This document shows, one piece after another, positions 20,373-29,122 of a stretch of 64,000 nt of DNA. The notes under the pieces were generated by a model. The model had not been told where the DNA came from and searched no databases. It saw nothing but the letters and a program-made list of their open reading frames with translations. Where the stretch lies: NCBI GenBank assembly GCA_022226935.1, contig CP092081.1:2247351-2311350 (forward strand), read 5' to 3'. The translations under genes and the position numbers were made by a program. This DNA comes from Nitrospira sp. (lineage in GTDB: Bacteria; Nitrospirota; Nitrospiria; Nitrospirales; Nitrospiraceae). Numbering within the stretch: the first letter of the stretch is position 1; each line of letters opens with the position of its first letter.

Positions 20373-22105
20373 AACATTATCTTCGCCTCCTCGCCTATCT
20401 GAACCCCTATCGATTCCGCTTGGGCGCCGCATTCGTGTGCGCGTTGCTCGTGGCCGGCCTGTCCGCCGCCTATGCTTGGTTGGTGCGCCCGGTGCTCGAT
20501 GGCCTGTTCATCAGCAAAGACGAAAGCTTGCTTCTCATCTTGCCTGTCGCGATTCTCGCCGTGGCCGTGCTCAAAGGCGTGTTCAATTACGGCCAGAACT
20601 ATCTGATGAATTATGTCGGCAACCAGGTGATCGGCGATATCAGGGAGCAGCTCTTCTCGAAACTGGTTCGTTTGCCGGTCCATTTCCACGATACCAATAC
20701 TTCGGGACGGCTCGTCTCGCGCGTGATCAACGATGTGAATCAAATGGCCAACGCCGTGGCCGGGGTGTTGAAAGACTTATTTCAGCAAGGGCTGACCTTT
20801 CTGGCGATGATCGGGGTGATCATTTACCAGAATTGGAAGTTGGCCATGGTGTCCATGATCGTGGTGCCGCTGTCCGTGGTCACGATGGCGCGGATGGGAA
20901 AGAAGTTGCGCGGGCTCGCCACTCGCGGTCAGGAACGCATGGGCGACATGGCTTCGACGCTCCAGGAAGCGCTGGCCGGCATTCGGATGGTGAAATCCTT
21001 CGGCCGGGAGGAGGACGAGGCCAAACGATTTCGTCAAAGCAACGACGCGTTCATCCATACCACGATGAAAGCGATCCAGGTCTCTTCCCTGGGCTCCTCG
21101 CATATGGAAGTCATCGGCGTGCTCGGAGTGGCGGGAATCATCTGGTACGGCGGCTATCTGGTGATTCACGACGAAATGACTCCCGGCGCCTTCTTTTCCT
21201 TCCTGGCCGCCATGTTCATGGCCTATACGCCCATTCGACGATTATCCGGCGCCAACAACACGGTGCAGCAGGCGCTCGCGGCCGCGGAGCGCGTCTTCGA
21301 TGTGCTGGATCTTCCGACCGAGCAAGTGGCCAACGGCGGGCAGATGGAGTTGCCGCAGATTTCCCGTTCGCTCGAATTCCGGCAGGTCGCCTTCCAATAC
21401 GAAGGGCAGGGAGAGCCTGCGCTGAAGGCCGTCGACTTGACGATACGCGCAGGCGAGGTCATCGCGCTCGTGGGCAGCAGCGGAAGTGGAAAGACCACCT
21501 TGGTGAGTCTGTTGCCGAGATTTTACGACCCGAGCGGCGGGCAGATTTTGATCGACGGCGTGGATATCCGGACCTGCACCCTGCAGTCGGTGCGCGGGCA
21601 AATCGGGATCGTGTCGCAGGAAGTGGTGCTGTTCGACGATACGGTCCGCAACAACATCGGGTATGGGCGGCAGGGGGCGACGCTCGACGACGTGATGCGG
21701 GCGGCGCAACTCTCCTATGCGCATGACTTTATCGCCCGTATGCCGGAGGGCTACGATACGTTGATCGGAGAGCGCGGGCTCAAATTGTCGGGCGGCGAGC
21801 GCCAGCGTCTGGCGATTGCCCGGGCGATTCTTCGCGACCCCCCGATTTTGATCCTGGATGAGGCCACGTCGGCGTTGGACACGCAGTCGGAGCGCATCGT
21901 GCAGATGGCCTTATCCAACTTGATGCGGAACCGGACGACGCTGGTGGTCGCGCATCGGCTGTCGACCATTCAGAATGCCGATCGCATTGTCGTGCTCGAT
22001 CGCGGCACGGTCGCGGAAATCGGCACGCATGACGAATTGTTGCGCAAGGGCGGCCTGTATAAGCGCCTGCATGCCATGCAGTTTGCCGACGCGCTCCCGC
22101 AGTAA
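20369..22105 (+). CDS. msbA: Lipid A export ABC transporter MsbA
   Basis: A fused permease-ATPase that flips core-lipid A across the inner membrane. The N-terminal ~320 residues are a six-helix ABC exporter domain. The nucleotide-binding domain has Walker A GSSGSGKTT (about residue 368), signature LSGGERQRLAIARAIL, Walker B ILILDEATSAL and H-loop VAHRLST. About 578 residues, normal for MsbA. ATG 20369 (ATGA overlap with lpxB) is preferred over a GTG three codons earlier. Its neighbours (lpxB before, waaA and lpxK after) fix the assignment against other exporters. Confidence 0.93.
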   Translation: MKHYLRLLAYLNPYRFRLGAAFVCALLVAGLSAAYAWLVRPVLDGLFISKDESLLLILPVAILAVAVLKGVFNYGQNYLMNYVGNQVIGDIREQLFSKLVRLPVHFHDTNTSGRLVSRVINDVNQMANAVAGVLKDLFQQGLTFLAMIGVIIYQNWKLAMVSMIVVPLSVVTMARMGKKLRGLATRGQERMGDMASTLQEALAGIRMVKSFGREEDEAKRFRQSNDAFIHTTMKAIQVSSLGSSHMEVIGVLGVAGIIWYGGYLVIHDEMTPGAFFSFLAAMFMAYTPIRRLSGANNTVQQALAAAERVFDVLDLPTEQVANGGQMELPQISRSLEFRQVAFQYEGQGEPALKAVDLTIRAGEVIALVGSSGSGKTTLVSLLPRFYDPSGGQILIDGVDIRTCTLQSVRGQIGIVSQEVVLFDDTVRNNIGYGRQGATLDDVMRAAQLSYAHDFIARMPEGYDTLIGERGLKLSGGERQRLAIARAILRDPPILILDEATSALDTQSERIVQMALSNLMRNRTTLVVAHRLSTIQNADRIVVLDRGTVAEIGTHDELLRKGGLYKRLHAMQFADALPQ

Positions 22106-22127
22106 ACGGAGGATGGAAGGTGAAGCC

Positions 22128-22852
22128 GTGAACGACTCCGTGACACATAGACCCCCGGCCGGGCCCCAGCAGAAACAGGCCTTGACCAAGCGCCTCACGA
22201 ACGCGCTCAAAGTCGCGGTGGTGCCGCCTGTCGGGTATGCTGTGATTCGGCTGCTGCAACGCACGATGAGCTGGAGAACCGAAGGCGGGGAGCACGTGTC
22301 CCGGATCTTCGCACAGGGGCAGCGGACCATTCTTGCCTTTTGGCACGCGCAGCAACTGATGATGCCGCTCGCCATTCCCGGTCTCAAAGCCCATATCCTC
22401 ATCAGTCAGCACCGGGACGGCGAGTTGATCTGCCGGATTGTGGTGCGGTTCGGATTGGACGCCGTACGCGGCTCCAGCACCAGAGGCGGGGCGGAAGCCT
22501 TTCGCCGGCTCGTTCGCCTCGGACGGTCGGGCGGCAACCTCGTGCTGACGCCGGATGGACCCAAAGGACCGCGACAGGTCGCCAAAGTGGGCGTGGTGCA
22601 GTTAGCTAGGGCCACCGGCTTGCCCATCATCCCCATGGCCTTCGGTTGCTCAAAAAAAAACTCTTCGCGAGCTGGGACCGATTCATCATGCCCTATCCGT
22701 TCTCGCAGGGGATCTTTCTCATCGGAGCGCCGATTCCAGTCCCGCCTGACGCATCCGCTGAGGACCTGGAACGCTTGCGCGGCGAGTTGGAAGCGACCCT
22801 GAACCGCATGACGATCGAGGCCGATGCGGCGGCTCTGCGGGCTCGTCCGTAA
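22128..22852 (+). CDS. DUF374/lysophospholipid acyltransferase-like protein, split by a one-base shift in an A9 run
   Basis: From GTG 22128 (GGAAGG 7 nt upstream) the frame encodes a DUF374-type acyltransferase: AFWHAQQLMMPLA, ILISQHRDGELI, GSSTRGGAEAFRRL and LVLTPDGPKGPR. After FGCSKK the frame runs into unrelated sequence. The proper continuation (LFASWDRFIMPYPFSQGIF, ending at 22852) lies in the -1 frame, and the two parts join at nine A's at 22652-22660. The combined length of about 241 residues is normal for the family, which lies near lipid A genes and probably acylates a lipid A or Kdo-lipid precursor. The break may be an assembly error, a real mutation, or a slippage site. The TAA overlaps the waaA ATG. 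Confidence 0.8.
22652..22661 (+). other. Slippery homopolymer A9-C (A AAA AAC heptamer)
   Basis: In the upstream reading frame the codons are TCA AAA AAA AAC, which contains the heptamer A AAA AAC in the phase of -1 ribosomal slip sites. A -1 slip, or addition of one A by polymerase slippage, restores the family's reading frame exactly (next codons CTC TTC GCG). Confidence 0.6.
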
Positions 22853-24207
22853 TGTGGTATCTGGTCTACAACAGCCTGCTGCTCCTTGTCTCCCCGGTTA
22901 TCCTCTGTGTGTTGCTGGCGAAGCAGCGGTGTCGGCGCGGATTACCCCAGCGGCTGGGGTTGCGGCCCGAGCCGCCGCGCGATGCCGGGCTTGCGACAAC
23001 CTGCATCTGGATTCATGCGGTGTCCTTGGGTGAAGTGGTGGCGGTGGCGCCGCTGGTGCGGGAGCTTCGCAGGCGGTATCCTGAGGCGAGGTTGGTGGTC
23101 TCGACTGTGACGGAAACGGGACGAGAGGCGGTCGAGCAGCGCTTGGAAGGCCTTGCCGAACACCGGTACGCTCCGCTCGATTTTCCCTGGGTGGTCAACC
23201 AGACGATCGATCTGCTCAGGCCCAGTCTCTACGTCTTCGTCGAAACCGAGCTCTGGCCCAATCTCCTCCGGAGCCTTCGGATGCGGAACATCCCATCGGT
23301 TCTGGTCAATGGGCGGCTCTCCACTAGGTCGTTCGAGCGGCAGCGTCTGCCCGTGATCCGGGATTTTTATCGCACGATGTTGAATATGATCAGCTCTTGC
23401 CTCATGCAATCGGAGCGTGATGCGCAGCGCATGGTTGAATTGGGAGCCGACCCGTCGCGGGTCCGGTGTACGGGCAATATCAAGTTCGACCAGCCGGTCC
23501 CGCAGGCCGCCGCCGGCGGGACGGCCTTGTCGAAGCAGGCCTTGGGAGTGAGCGATCGCGAGAGGCTCGTGGTGGCGGGAAGCACGCATCCCGGTGAGGA
23601 AGAGATCATCGTGGGGGCCTACCAGGCTGTGTGCGAAGATTTCCCGGATCTCCGTCTGGTGCTGGCTCCGCGGCATATCGAACGGGCGGCGCAGGTCGAG
23701 CAGATGGTGCGCGCCAAGGGCCTGGCCGTGTCTCGACGCAGCACCGGCAGTGCAGGGTCGAGCTCCGTATCCGGTCCGCGCGTGGTGGTCTTGGATACCC
23801 GCGGGGAATTGGCGCTGTTATATCGGGAGGCCGAGGTGGCGTTTGTCGGTGGCACCCTGGTACCGATAGGCGGGCATAATTTGCTGGAACCGGCTGTCTG
23901 GGGAAAACCGGTGCTCTTCGGACCGCACACCGATCATTGCGCCGAAGTGGCGGCTCTCCTGCTGAATGCCCGAGGCGGACGTGTCGTGGAAGGGGTCCAG
24001 GGTCTTGCGGAAAGCCTGCGGGAACTCCTCGGCAATTCGGACGATCTGAAACGGATGGGGCAAGCCGCGCAACAGGTGGTTGCGGACAACCAGGGCGCGC
24101 TTCAGCGCAGTGCGGAGATCATTGCCACGTTTCTTCCACCGCCGGTCACGCCGGCGGAATCCGAAGGCGCTCCGCCTGGCGCGTTGTCGCGTCCGCGCTC
24201 CTCATGA
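22852..24207 (+). CDS. waaA: 3-deoxy-D-manno-octulosonic acid transferase (Kdo transferase)
   Basis: WaaA adds Kdo from CMP-Kdo to lipid IVA. The 451-residue GT30 enzyme has an N-terminal membrane anchor (WYLVYNSLLLLVSPVILCVLL), the acceptor-side motif WIHAVSLGEVVAV, TETGREAV, FVETELWPNLL, and the C-domain VGGTLVPIGGHNLLEPA with FGPHTDH. It is slightly longer than E. coli WaaA (425) because of a short Pro/Ser-rich tail. Start and stop overlap neighbours on both sides (TAATG, ATGA). The number of Kdo residues added cannot be read from sequence. Confidence 0.95.
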   Translation: MWYLVYNSLLLLVSPVILCVLLAKQRCRRGLPQRLGLRPEPPRDAGLATTCIWIHAVSLGEVVAVAPLVRELRRRYPEARLVVSTVTETGREAVEQRLEGLAEHRYAPLDFPWVVNQTIDLLRPSLYVFVETELWPNLLRSLRMRNIPSVLVNGRLSTRSFERQRLPVIRDFYRTMLNMISSCLMQSERDAQRMVELGADPSRVRCTGNIKFDQPVPQAAAGGTALSKQALGVSDRERLVVAGSTHPGEEEIIVGAYQAVCEDFPDLRLVLAPRHIERAAQVEQMVRAKGLAVSRRSTGSAGSSSVSGPRVVVLDTRGELALLYREAEVAFVGGTLVPIGGHNLLEPAVWGKPVLFGPHTDHCAEVAALLLNARGGRVVEGVQGLAESLRELLGNSDDLKRMGQAAQQVVADNQGALQRSAEIIATFLPPPVTPAESEGAPPGALSRPRSS

Positions 24208-25271
24208 CGCCGATGCTGCAATCCTGGTTGCGATGGGCTGGATATCCGTATGAGCTGGCGGCCAGACTTCGCTTGTGGGGGTATACACACGGTTGGTTTC
24301 AGACGCGCCGGTTACCCCGTCCCGTGATCAGCATCGGCAATCTCACAGTAGGGGGGACAGGAAAAACGCCGGTGGTTATGCATGTCGTCGATCGATTGAC
24401 TGCCCAAGGTAAACGCGTCGCGATTCTGAGTCGCGGGTACCGGCGGCGCAGCAAGGCTACGCAGTTGCTCGTGTCCGACGGGCGGCAGGTGTTGGTGGGA
24501 CCGGACGAGGCCGGTGATGAACCGTATCTGATGGCGCGCCGTTGCCCTCAGGCAGTCGTGGCGGTCGGCGCGGATCGGTATGCACTCGGCCAGTGGGTGC
24601 TGAGCCGTCTGCTGGTGGATTGTTTTGTGCTGGATGACGGATATCAGCATGTGCAACTCCATCGCGACGTGAATCTGTTGCTCGTGGATGCCACCGATAC
24701 CGCTGGGCTCAGAGCGGCGTTGCCGGTCGGTCGTTTGCGGGAACCGCTGTCGGCAGCGGCGCGGGCGTCCGCGGTGCTCATCACCAGGGTCGATCGCAAA
24801 GAAACAGGCGAACAGGTCTGGAGGCAGCTGGTGCAGGCCTGCCCGACTCTTTCGCCTCCCATCACTGTAGGGTTTACCGCAGAGGAATTCCGACGCGTGG
24901 GCCGGGATGAACGCCGATCGCGGGATGCGTTTCATGGCCGATCGGCGGTGATTTTCAGCGGGATCGGCAATGCCGGCTCTTTTCACGCATTGGTCGAGGA
25001 ATTGGGAATCACCGTGACCGAGACACTGGCATTTCCCGACCATGTGCACTATACCCATGCCATGATGGCGACGATTCGTGCCAGAGCGAAGGCCGGCGGC
25101 GTTGATCTGCTGGTGACGACGGAGAAAGACGCAGACAAGGTGGCGCCCTTCCTGAACGATGATGACGCCTGTTGGGCCGTCCGGCTTCGCACGCAGATTC
25201 TCGCTGGGCAAGATCGGTTGGAGCGGCTGTTATGTCTCGATCCGGAGAGCAGGCCGGCAAACCATGCGTAA
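24204..25271 (+). CDS. lpxK: Tetraacyldisaccharide 4'-kinase LpxK
   Basis: LpxK phosphorylates the 4' position of the lipid A disaccharide at the inner membrane face. The 355-residue product has a short hydrophobic N-terminus, the P-loop SIGNLTVGGTGKTPVV, ILSRGYRRRS, GDEPYLMAR, the catalytic-region VLDDGYQHVQLHRD and the C-terminal VTTEKDADKVAPF. The start overlaps the waaA stop (ATGA) and the end overlaps the next gene by 8 nt. An upstream extension of the frame is only waaA read in another phase. Confidence 0.95.
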   Translation: MTPMLQSWLRWAGYPYELAARLRLWGYTHGWFQTRRLPRPVISIGNLTVGGTGKTPVVMHVVDRLTAQGKRVAILSRGYRRRSKATQLLVSDGRQVLVGPDEAGDEPYLMARRCPQAVVAVGADRYALGQWVLSRLLVDCFVLDDGYQHVQLHRDVNLLLVDATDTAGLRAALPVGRLREPLSAAARASAVLITRVDRKETGEQVWRQLVQACPTLSPPITVGFTAEEFRRVGRDERRSRDAFHGRSAVIFSGIGNAGSFHALVEELGITVTETLAFPDHVHYTHAMMATIRARAKAGGVDLLVTTEKDADKVAPFLNDDDACWAVRLRTQILAGQDRLERLLCLDPESRPANHA

Positions 25272-26955
25272 GGAAGTGATCCGGCGCATTGTCGTGCGCG
25301 GGCCCAATTGGCTGGGCGATGCCGTCATGTGCGAGCCCGCGCTCAGTCAGGTGCGCACATTGTTTCCGCAAGCCGAGATCACGCTTCTGGTGAAGCCGGC
25401 CATCGCGGATCTGCTGGCGCAGCATCCGGCGGTGAATCGCACGTTGGTGTATGACGACCGGGGACGTCATGCGGGGTTGATCGGCAAGTGGACCCTGGCC
25501 GGTGTCTTGCGTCGCCATCGATTCAATCTCGCCATTCTCTTCCAGAACGCGTTTGAGGCGGCCTTGATCAGCTTCCTGGCCGGCATCCCTCGCCGATTTG
25601 GATATGCTACGGACGGCCGGAGTCTGTTCCTCACCGATCCGGTCGCGGTGCCGCCGCGTAGCGCGCAGAGACATCAGGTCGAATACTATTGGGATCTGCT
25701 CAAACCCTTGGGGGGACAAGGCCAGCCTCCGGCGCCGCGTCTGTTTGTCACGCCGGAGGAATCCGCGTTGATCGCCGACCGCTTGGCCGACGCCGGAATT
25801 GGTCCGTCGGATGTGGTCATCGGTGTGAATCCCGGTTCGACGTACGGCCAGGCCAAACGATGGTTGCCGGACCGGTATGCCGAGGTTGTCAATCGCGTCG
25901 TGAAGGATGCGCAAAGTCAATCGGGGGCCAGAGTCGGCGTCGCCATCGTGGGCGCCAAGGGCGAAGAACCCTTGGGCAAAGCCATTGCCGACCAGATTCA
26001 CACTCGCACGGTCGTCTGTTCCGGGCAAACCACGGTGAGGGAGTTGATGGCGCTGGTGAAGCGGTGCCAGTTGTTTCTGACGAACGATACGGGGCCTATG
26101 CATGTGGCGGCCGCCTTCAACGTTCCCCTGGTGGCGGTGTTCGGCCCGACCGATTGGCAAACAACGTCACCGTTCGGCGTCGACGCCCAACTGGTCCGGC
26201 AACCGGTCTCTTGCGCACCCTGCCTGTTGCGGGAATGCCCCATCGATCATCGCTGTATGACCGGTGTGACGGTGGAGCAAGTACAGGACGCGGCATTGCG
26301 ACACCTGCCGCTCGCGGCCCCTCCCGCTGTCAGCCTTCCCGAAGCCATGAAGCCTGCCCTGTCACCCACAGCGCTGGCTGGAGTGACCGTGTTTTTGGAT
26401 CGCGACGGGACGTTGAATGTCGATACGGGATATGTGAAGACGCCGGAAGAATTCACGCTGCTACCCGGTGTCGGCGCGGCACTGGCCAGGCTGAAAGGCG
26501 GGGGCGCAAAGCTGGTCGTCGTGACGAATCAATCCGGAGTGGGGCGAGGCTATTTCAGCTCAAAAGATCTGGAAGCCATCCATAACAAGTTGCGGCTTCT
26601 GTTGGCCGAAGACGAGGTGACGCTCGACGGGTTGTACTTCTGCCCGCATCACCCCGACGATCGATGCAATTGCCGGAAGCCGTCCCGCGGGATGATCGAT
26701 CGGGCCTTGACCGAATTGCAGGTGGATCTCAGCCGCGCCTATGTCGTCGGGGACAGCGTGCGTGATATCGAGTTGGCCAAGCTGGTCGGTGCGCGCGCGG
26801 TGCTGGTCATGACCGGGCCGTCCGCGTCGGAGGCGCTGGCTGATCTGACGGCACGGGATCTTCCCCCGGACCATGTGGCCTCCGACCTGTCGCAGGCGGT
26901 TGAATGGACCATTGCCCATGCGACGCGTAAGCCGGTCCCCGATGTAACCCGCTGA
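25264..26955 (+). CDS. Fusion: heptosyltransferase II (WaaF) + heptose-1,7-bisphosphate phosphatase (GmhB)
   Basis: A 563-residue two-domain protein. Residues 1-345 form a GT9 heptosyltransferase: RGPNWLGDAVMCEPAL, NPGSTYGQAKRWLP, TNDTGPMHVAAAFNVPLVAV and FGPTDWQTTSPFG, with a Cys-rich CAPCLLRECPIDHRC segment. After a ~27-residue Ala/Pro linker, residues ~373-563 form a HAD phosphatase of the GmhB type: VFLDRDGTLNVDTGY, VVTNQSGVGRGYF, the zinc-site segment CPHHPDDRCNCRKP and VVGDSVRDIELAK. GmhB makes heptose-1-phosphate on the way to ADP-heptose, while WaaF uses ADP-heptose, so one polypeptide holds an early and a late step. One continuous frame supports a real fusion. Confidence 0.92.
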   Translation: MRKEVIRRIVVRGPNWLGDAVMCEPALSQVRTLFPQAEITLLVKPAIADLLAQHPAVNRTLVYDDRGRHAGLIGKWTLAGVLRRHRFNLAILFQNAFEAALISFLAGIPRRFGYATDGRSLFLTDPVAVPPRSAQRHQVEYYWDLLKPLGGQGQPPAPRLFVTPEESALIADRLADAGIGPSDVVIGVNPGSTYGQAKRWLPDRYAEVVNRVVKDAQSQSGARVGVAIVGAKGEEPLGKAIADQIHTRTVVCSGQTTVRELMALVKRCQLFLTNDTGPMHVAAAFNVPLVAVFGPTDWQTTSPFGVDAQLVRQPVSCAPCLLRECPIDHRCMTGVTVEQVQDAALRHLPLAAPPAVSLPEAMKPALSPTALAGVTVFLDRDGTLNVDTGYVKTPEEFTLLPGVGAALARLKGGGAKLVVVTNQSGVGRGYFSSKDLEAIHNKLRLLLAEDEVTLDGLYFCPHHPDDRCNCRKPSRGMIDRALTELQVDLSRAYVVGDSVRDIELAKLVGARAVLVMTGPSASEALADLTARDLPPDHVASDLSQAVEWTIAHATRKPVPDVTR

Positions 26956-26978
26956 GCGAGCATCATCCTGGTGGCCGA

Positions 26979-28022
26979 ATGACCGACCCAGTCCGTCGAA
27001 TCCTGCTCATCAAACCCAGTTCGCTGGGTGACATCGTGCATGCGATGCCGACTCTGGCCGCCTTGCGCGAACGATTTCCTCAGGCCGAGGTGACGTGGCT
27101 GGTCAAGCGGCAATGGGCCTCCTTAGTGGAGGTCATCAAGGGCGTTGATCACATCTGCGCCGTGGAGCAGGGGCTCACGGGCTGGTTGGGGCGCGTACCG
27201 GAGCTGCGCGCGGCCGGGTTCGATCTGGTCGTCGATCTGCAAGGGTTGCTCCGAAGCGGCGCGATGGCCTGGCTTTCCGGCTGTGGCCGGCGCGTGGGGT
27301 TCGCCAATGCACGTGAAGGTAGTCCCTATTTTTATACCCAACGGGTGGCTGTCTCCACCGGATCGATGCATGCGGTGGACCGGTATCTGCTGGTGGCAGA
27401 GGCACTGGGCGCCGCGCGACCGAAAGAGCCGCGATTTGACTTCATTGACCGCGCTGAAGACCGGCAGGCCGTAGAAGTGCTACTGGCTGCGGCGGGTCTT
27501 TCCGCTACGTCACCCTGGGTCGCGATGAACGTGTCCGCTCGTTGGGAGACGAAGCGCTGGCCTTCGCAACAGTTTGCCGAGGCGGCAGATCGCCTGGCCG
27601 AAGCACAAGGCCTCCCGATCGTCTTTATGGGAGGCCCGGCGGAGCGACCCGAGACGCGTGCGGTGATCGCGCGCATGCGCACGAAAGCGGTTGATCTGAC
27701 GGGACAGACCCCTGTAGGCTTGCTGCCCGGTTTGTTGCGCCACGCAGCTGTGCTCGTGACGAACGATTCAGGGCCGATGCATATTGCCGCGGCGGTTGGG
27801 ACCCCGGTGGTGGCGTTGTTCGGCCCGACTGATCCTGTGAAGACGGGCCCCTATGGCCAGGGACATGTCGTCTTGTCCAATCCGGTCGAGTGTCGCCCCT
27901 GTTTTCGTCGTGAGTGCTCCCGTGCCGTGACGCTCGAATGTTTGAGCGGCGTGACATCGGAGCAAGTCGTGCGCGCCGTCCAGCAACAGCTCGAGCGAGT
28001 AGGGACATCAGGATCATCGTGA
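26979..28022 (+). CDS. waaC: Lipopolysaccharide heptosyltransferase I (GT9)
   Basis: 347 residues. The N-terminus RILLIKPSSLGDIVHAMPTL is the WaaC signature, followed by DLQGLLRSG, NVSARWETKRWP, FMGGPAERPE, TNDSGPMHIAAAVGTPVVAL and FGPTDPVKTGPYG. WaaC adds the first L,D-heptose to Kdo on the cytoplasmic face. A Cys-rich C-terminal segment (CRPCFRRECSRA) resembles that of the preceding WaaF domain. Its TGA overlaps the GTG of the next gene (GTGA). Confidence 0.92.
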   Translation: MTDPVRRILLIKPSSLGDIVHAMPTLAALRERFPQAEVTWLVKRQWASLVEVIKGVDHICAVEQGLTGWLGRVPELRAAGFDLVVDLQGLLRSGAMAWLSGCGRRVGFANAREGSPYFYTQRVAVSTGSMHAVDRYLLVAEALGAARPKEPRFDFIDRAEDRQAVEVLLAAAGLSATSPWVAMNVSARWETKRWPSQQFAEAADRLAEAQGLPIVFMGGPAERPETRAVIARMRTKAVDLTGQTPVGLLPGLLRHAAVLVTNDSGPMHIAAAVGTPVVALFGPTDPVKTGPYGQGHVVLSNPVECRPCFRRECSRAVTLECLSGVTSEQVVRAVQQQLERVGTSGSS

Positions 28023-29122
28023 ACATTCTCATTGCGGAATCCAGCATGGCGGTCGGTGGACAGGAACTGGCCGTGTTGCTGCATGCCGAACGGTTGCTGG
28101 CTCGTGGCCATCACATCCGCCTGGTATTGGAGCCGCACAGTCCCATCATGGCGATGGCGAAAGAGCGCGGGCTTCCGGTAGAGCCGTTCGTCATGCGGCA
28201 ATGGCGCCTGCCGCTATCCATTCTTGCGTTCCGGCGATTGCTCACGCGGGAGCGCCCCGACATCGTTCACGTCAACAGCTCCCGGGACAGTTGGATCGCC
28301 GCCCTTTCCACGCGTCTCCTCAATCCGCGCCCGAAAGTCATTCGCACACGCCATATCTCGGCGCCGCTGAACAACAATGCCACCACGCACCTGTTGTATC
28401 GCCGCCTGTTCGACATGGTGATCGTCACCGGCAGCGAGCGAAACCGGCAGGATCTCATTCATCGAGATGGCCTGTCGCCGGATCGTGTGGCCGCGTTTCC
28501 CATCGGCTTAGATGTGAAACACTTTTCGCCGGCGCAGCCCAAGCAGGATATCCGCGCCGAGCTCGGCATTCCGCCCGGGCATGCGCTGGTCGGCATGATT
28601 TCCTACCTGCGGGACTATAAAGGCCATCGCTACCTCGTCGAGGCGGCAGCCAAAGTCTTGAAGCAACATCCGGCGGCGGCGTTCCTCATCGTGGGCGAAG
28701 GGCCGGAGGAGCAGAACATTCGCGCCCAAATCGAGCGCCTCGGGTTGACGACCGATGTCCGCATGCTGGGATTCCGCGACGATCTGCTGGATGTGTTCCG
28801 TTCATTGAACCTGTTTGTGATTCCGACGGTAGAGGGCGATACGATTCCCCAGGTGCTCATGCAGGCCCTGGCGATCGGTCTGCCGGTCGTGTCGACGACG
28901 ACCGGTTCGATTCCCGACGTGATCGCCGACGGAGAGTCGGGTTTTCTCGTTCCGCCACGGGATCCCGAGGCGTTGGCCGATCGAATCGTTCGCCTCTTGA
29001 AAGATCCTGACCTGCGTGCGGCGATGGGGGGACGCGGGCGTCACACTGTGGAGCAGTCGTATTCGATTGACCGGATGGTGGATGAGTTGGAGCGGGTCTA
29101 TCGGAAGGTCATCGCGTCATGA
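28019..29122 (+). CDS. Glycosyltransferase family 4, LPS core
   Basis: 367 residues, GT-B fold. The start is a GTG overlapping the waaC stop. Landmarks: ILIAESSMAVGGQELAVL at the N-terminus, VHVNSSRDSW, PIGLDVKHFSP, the nucleotide-side FLIVGEGPEEQ and VIPTVEGDTIPQVLMQALA. The usual E-x7-E acid pair reads E-G-D-T-I-P-Q-V-L, so the second Glu is replaced here, as in some core GT4 enzymes. It probably adds a hexose to the inner core after WaaC/WaaF. Sugar and linkage are unknown. Confidence 0.88.
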   Translation: MNILIAESSMAVGGQELAVLLHAERLLARGHHIRLVLEPHSPIMAMAKERGLPVEPFVMRQWRLPLSILAFRRLLTRERPDIVHVNSSRDSWIAALSTRLLNPRPKVIRTRHISAPLNNNATTHLLYRRLFDMVIVTGSERNRQDLIHRDGLSPDRVAAFPIGLDVKHFSPAQPKQDIRAELGIPPGHALVGMISYLRDYKGHRYLVEAAAKVLKQHPAAAFLIVGEGPEEQNIRAQIERLGLTTDVRMLGFRDDLLDVFRSLNLFVIPTVEGDTIPQVLMQALAIGLPVVSTTTGSIPDVIADGESGFLVPPRDPEALADRIVRLLKDPDLRAAMGGRGRHTVEQSYSIDRMVDELERVYRKVIAS

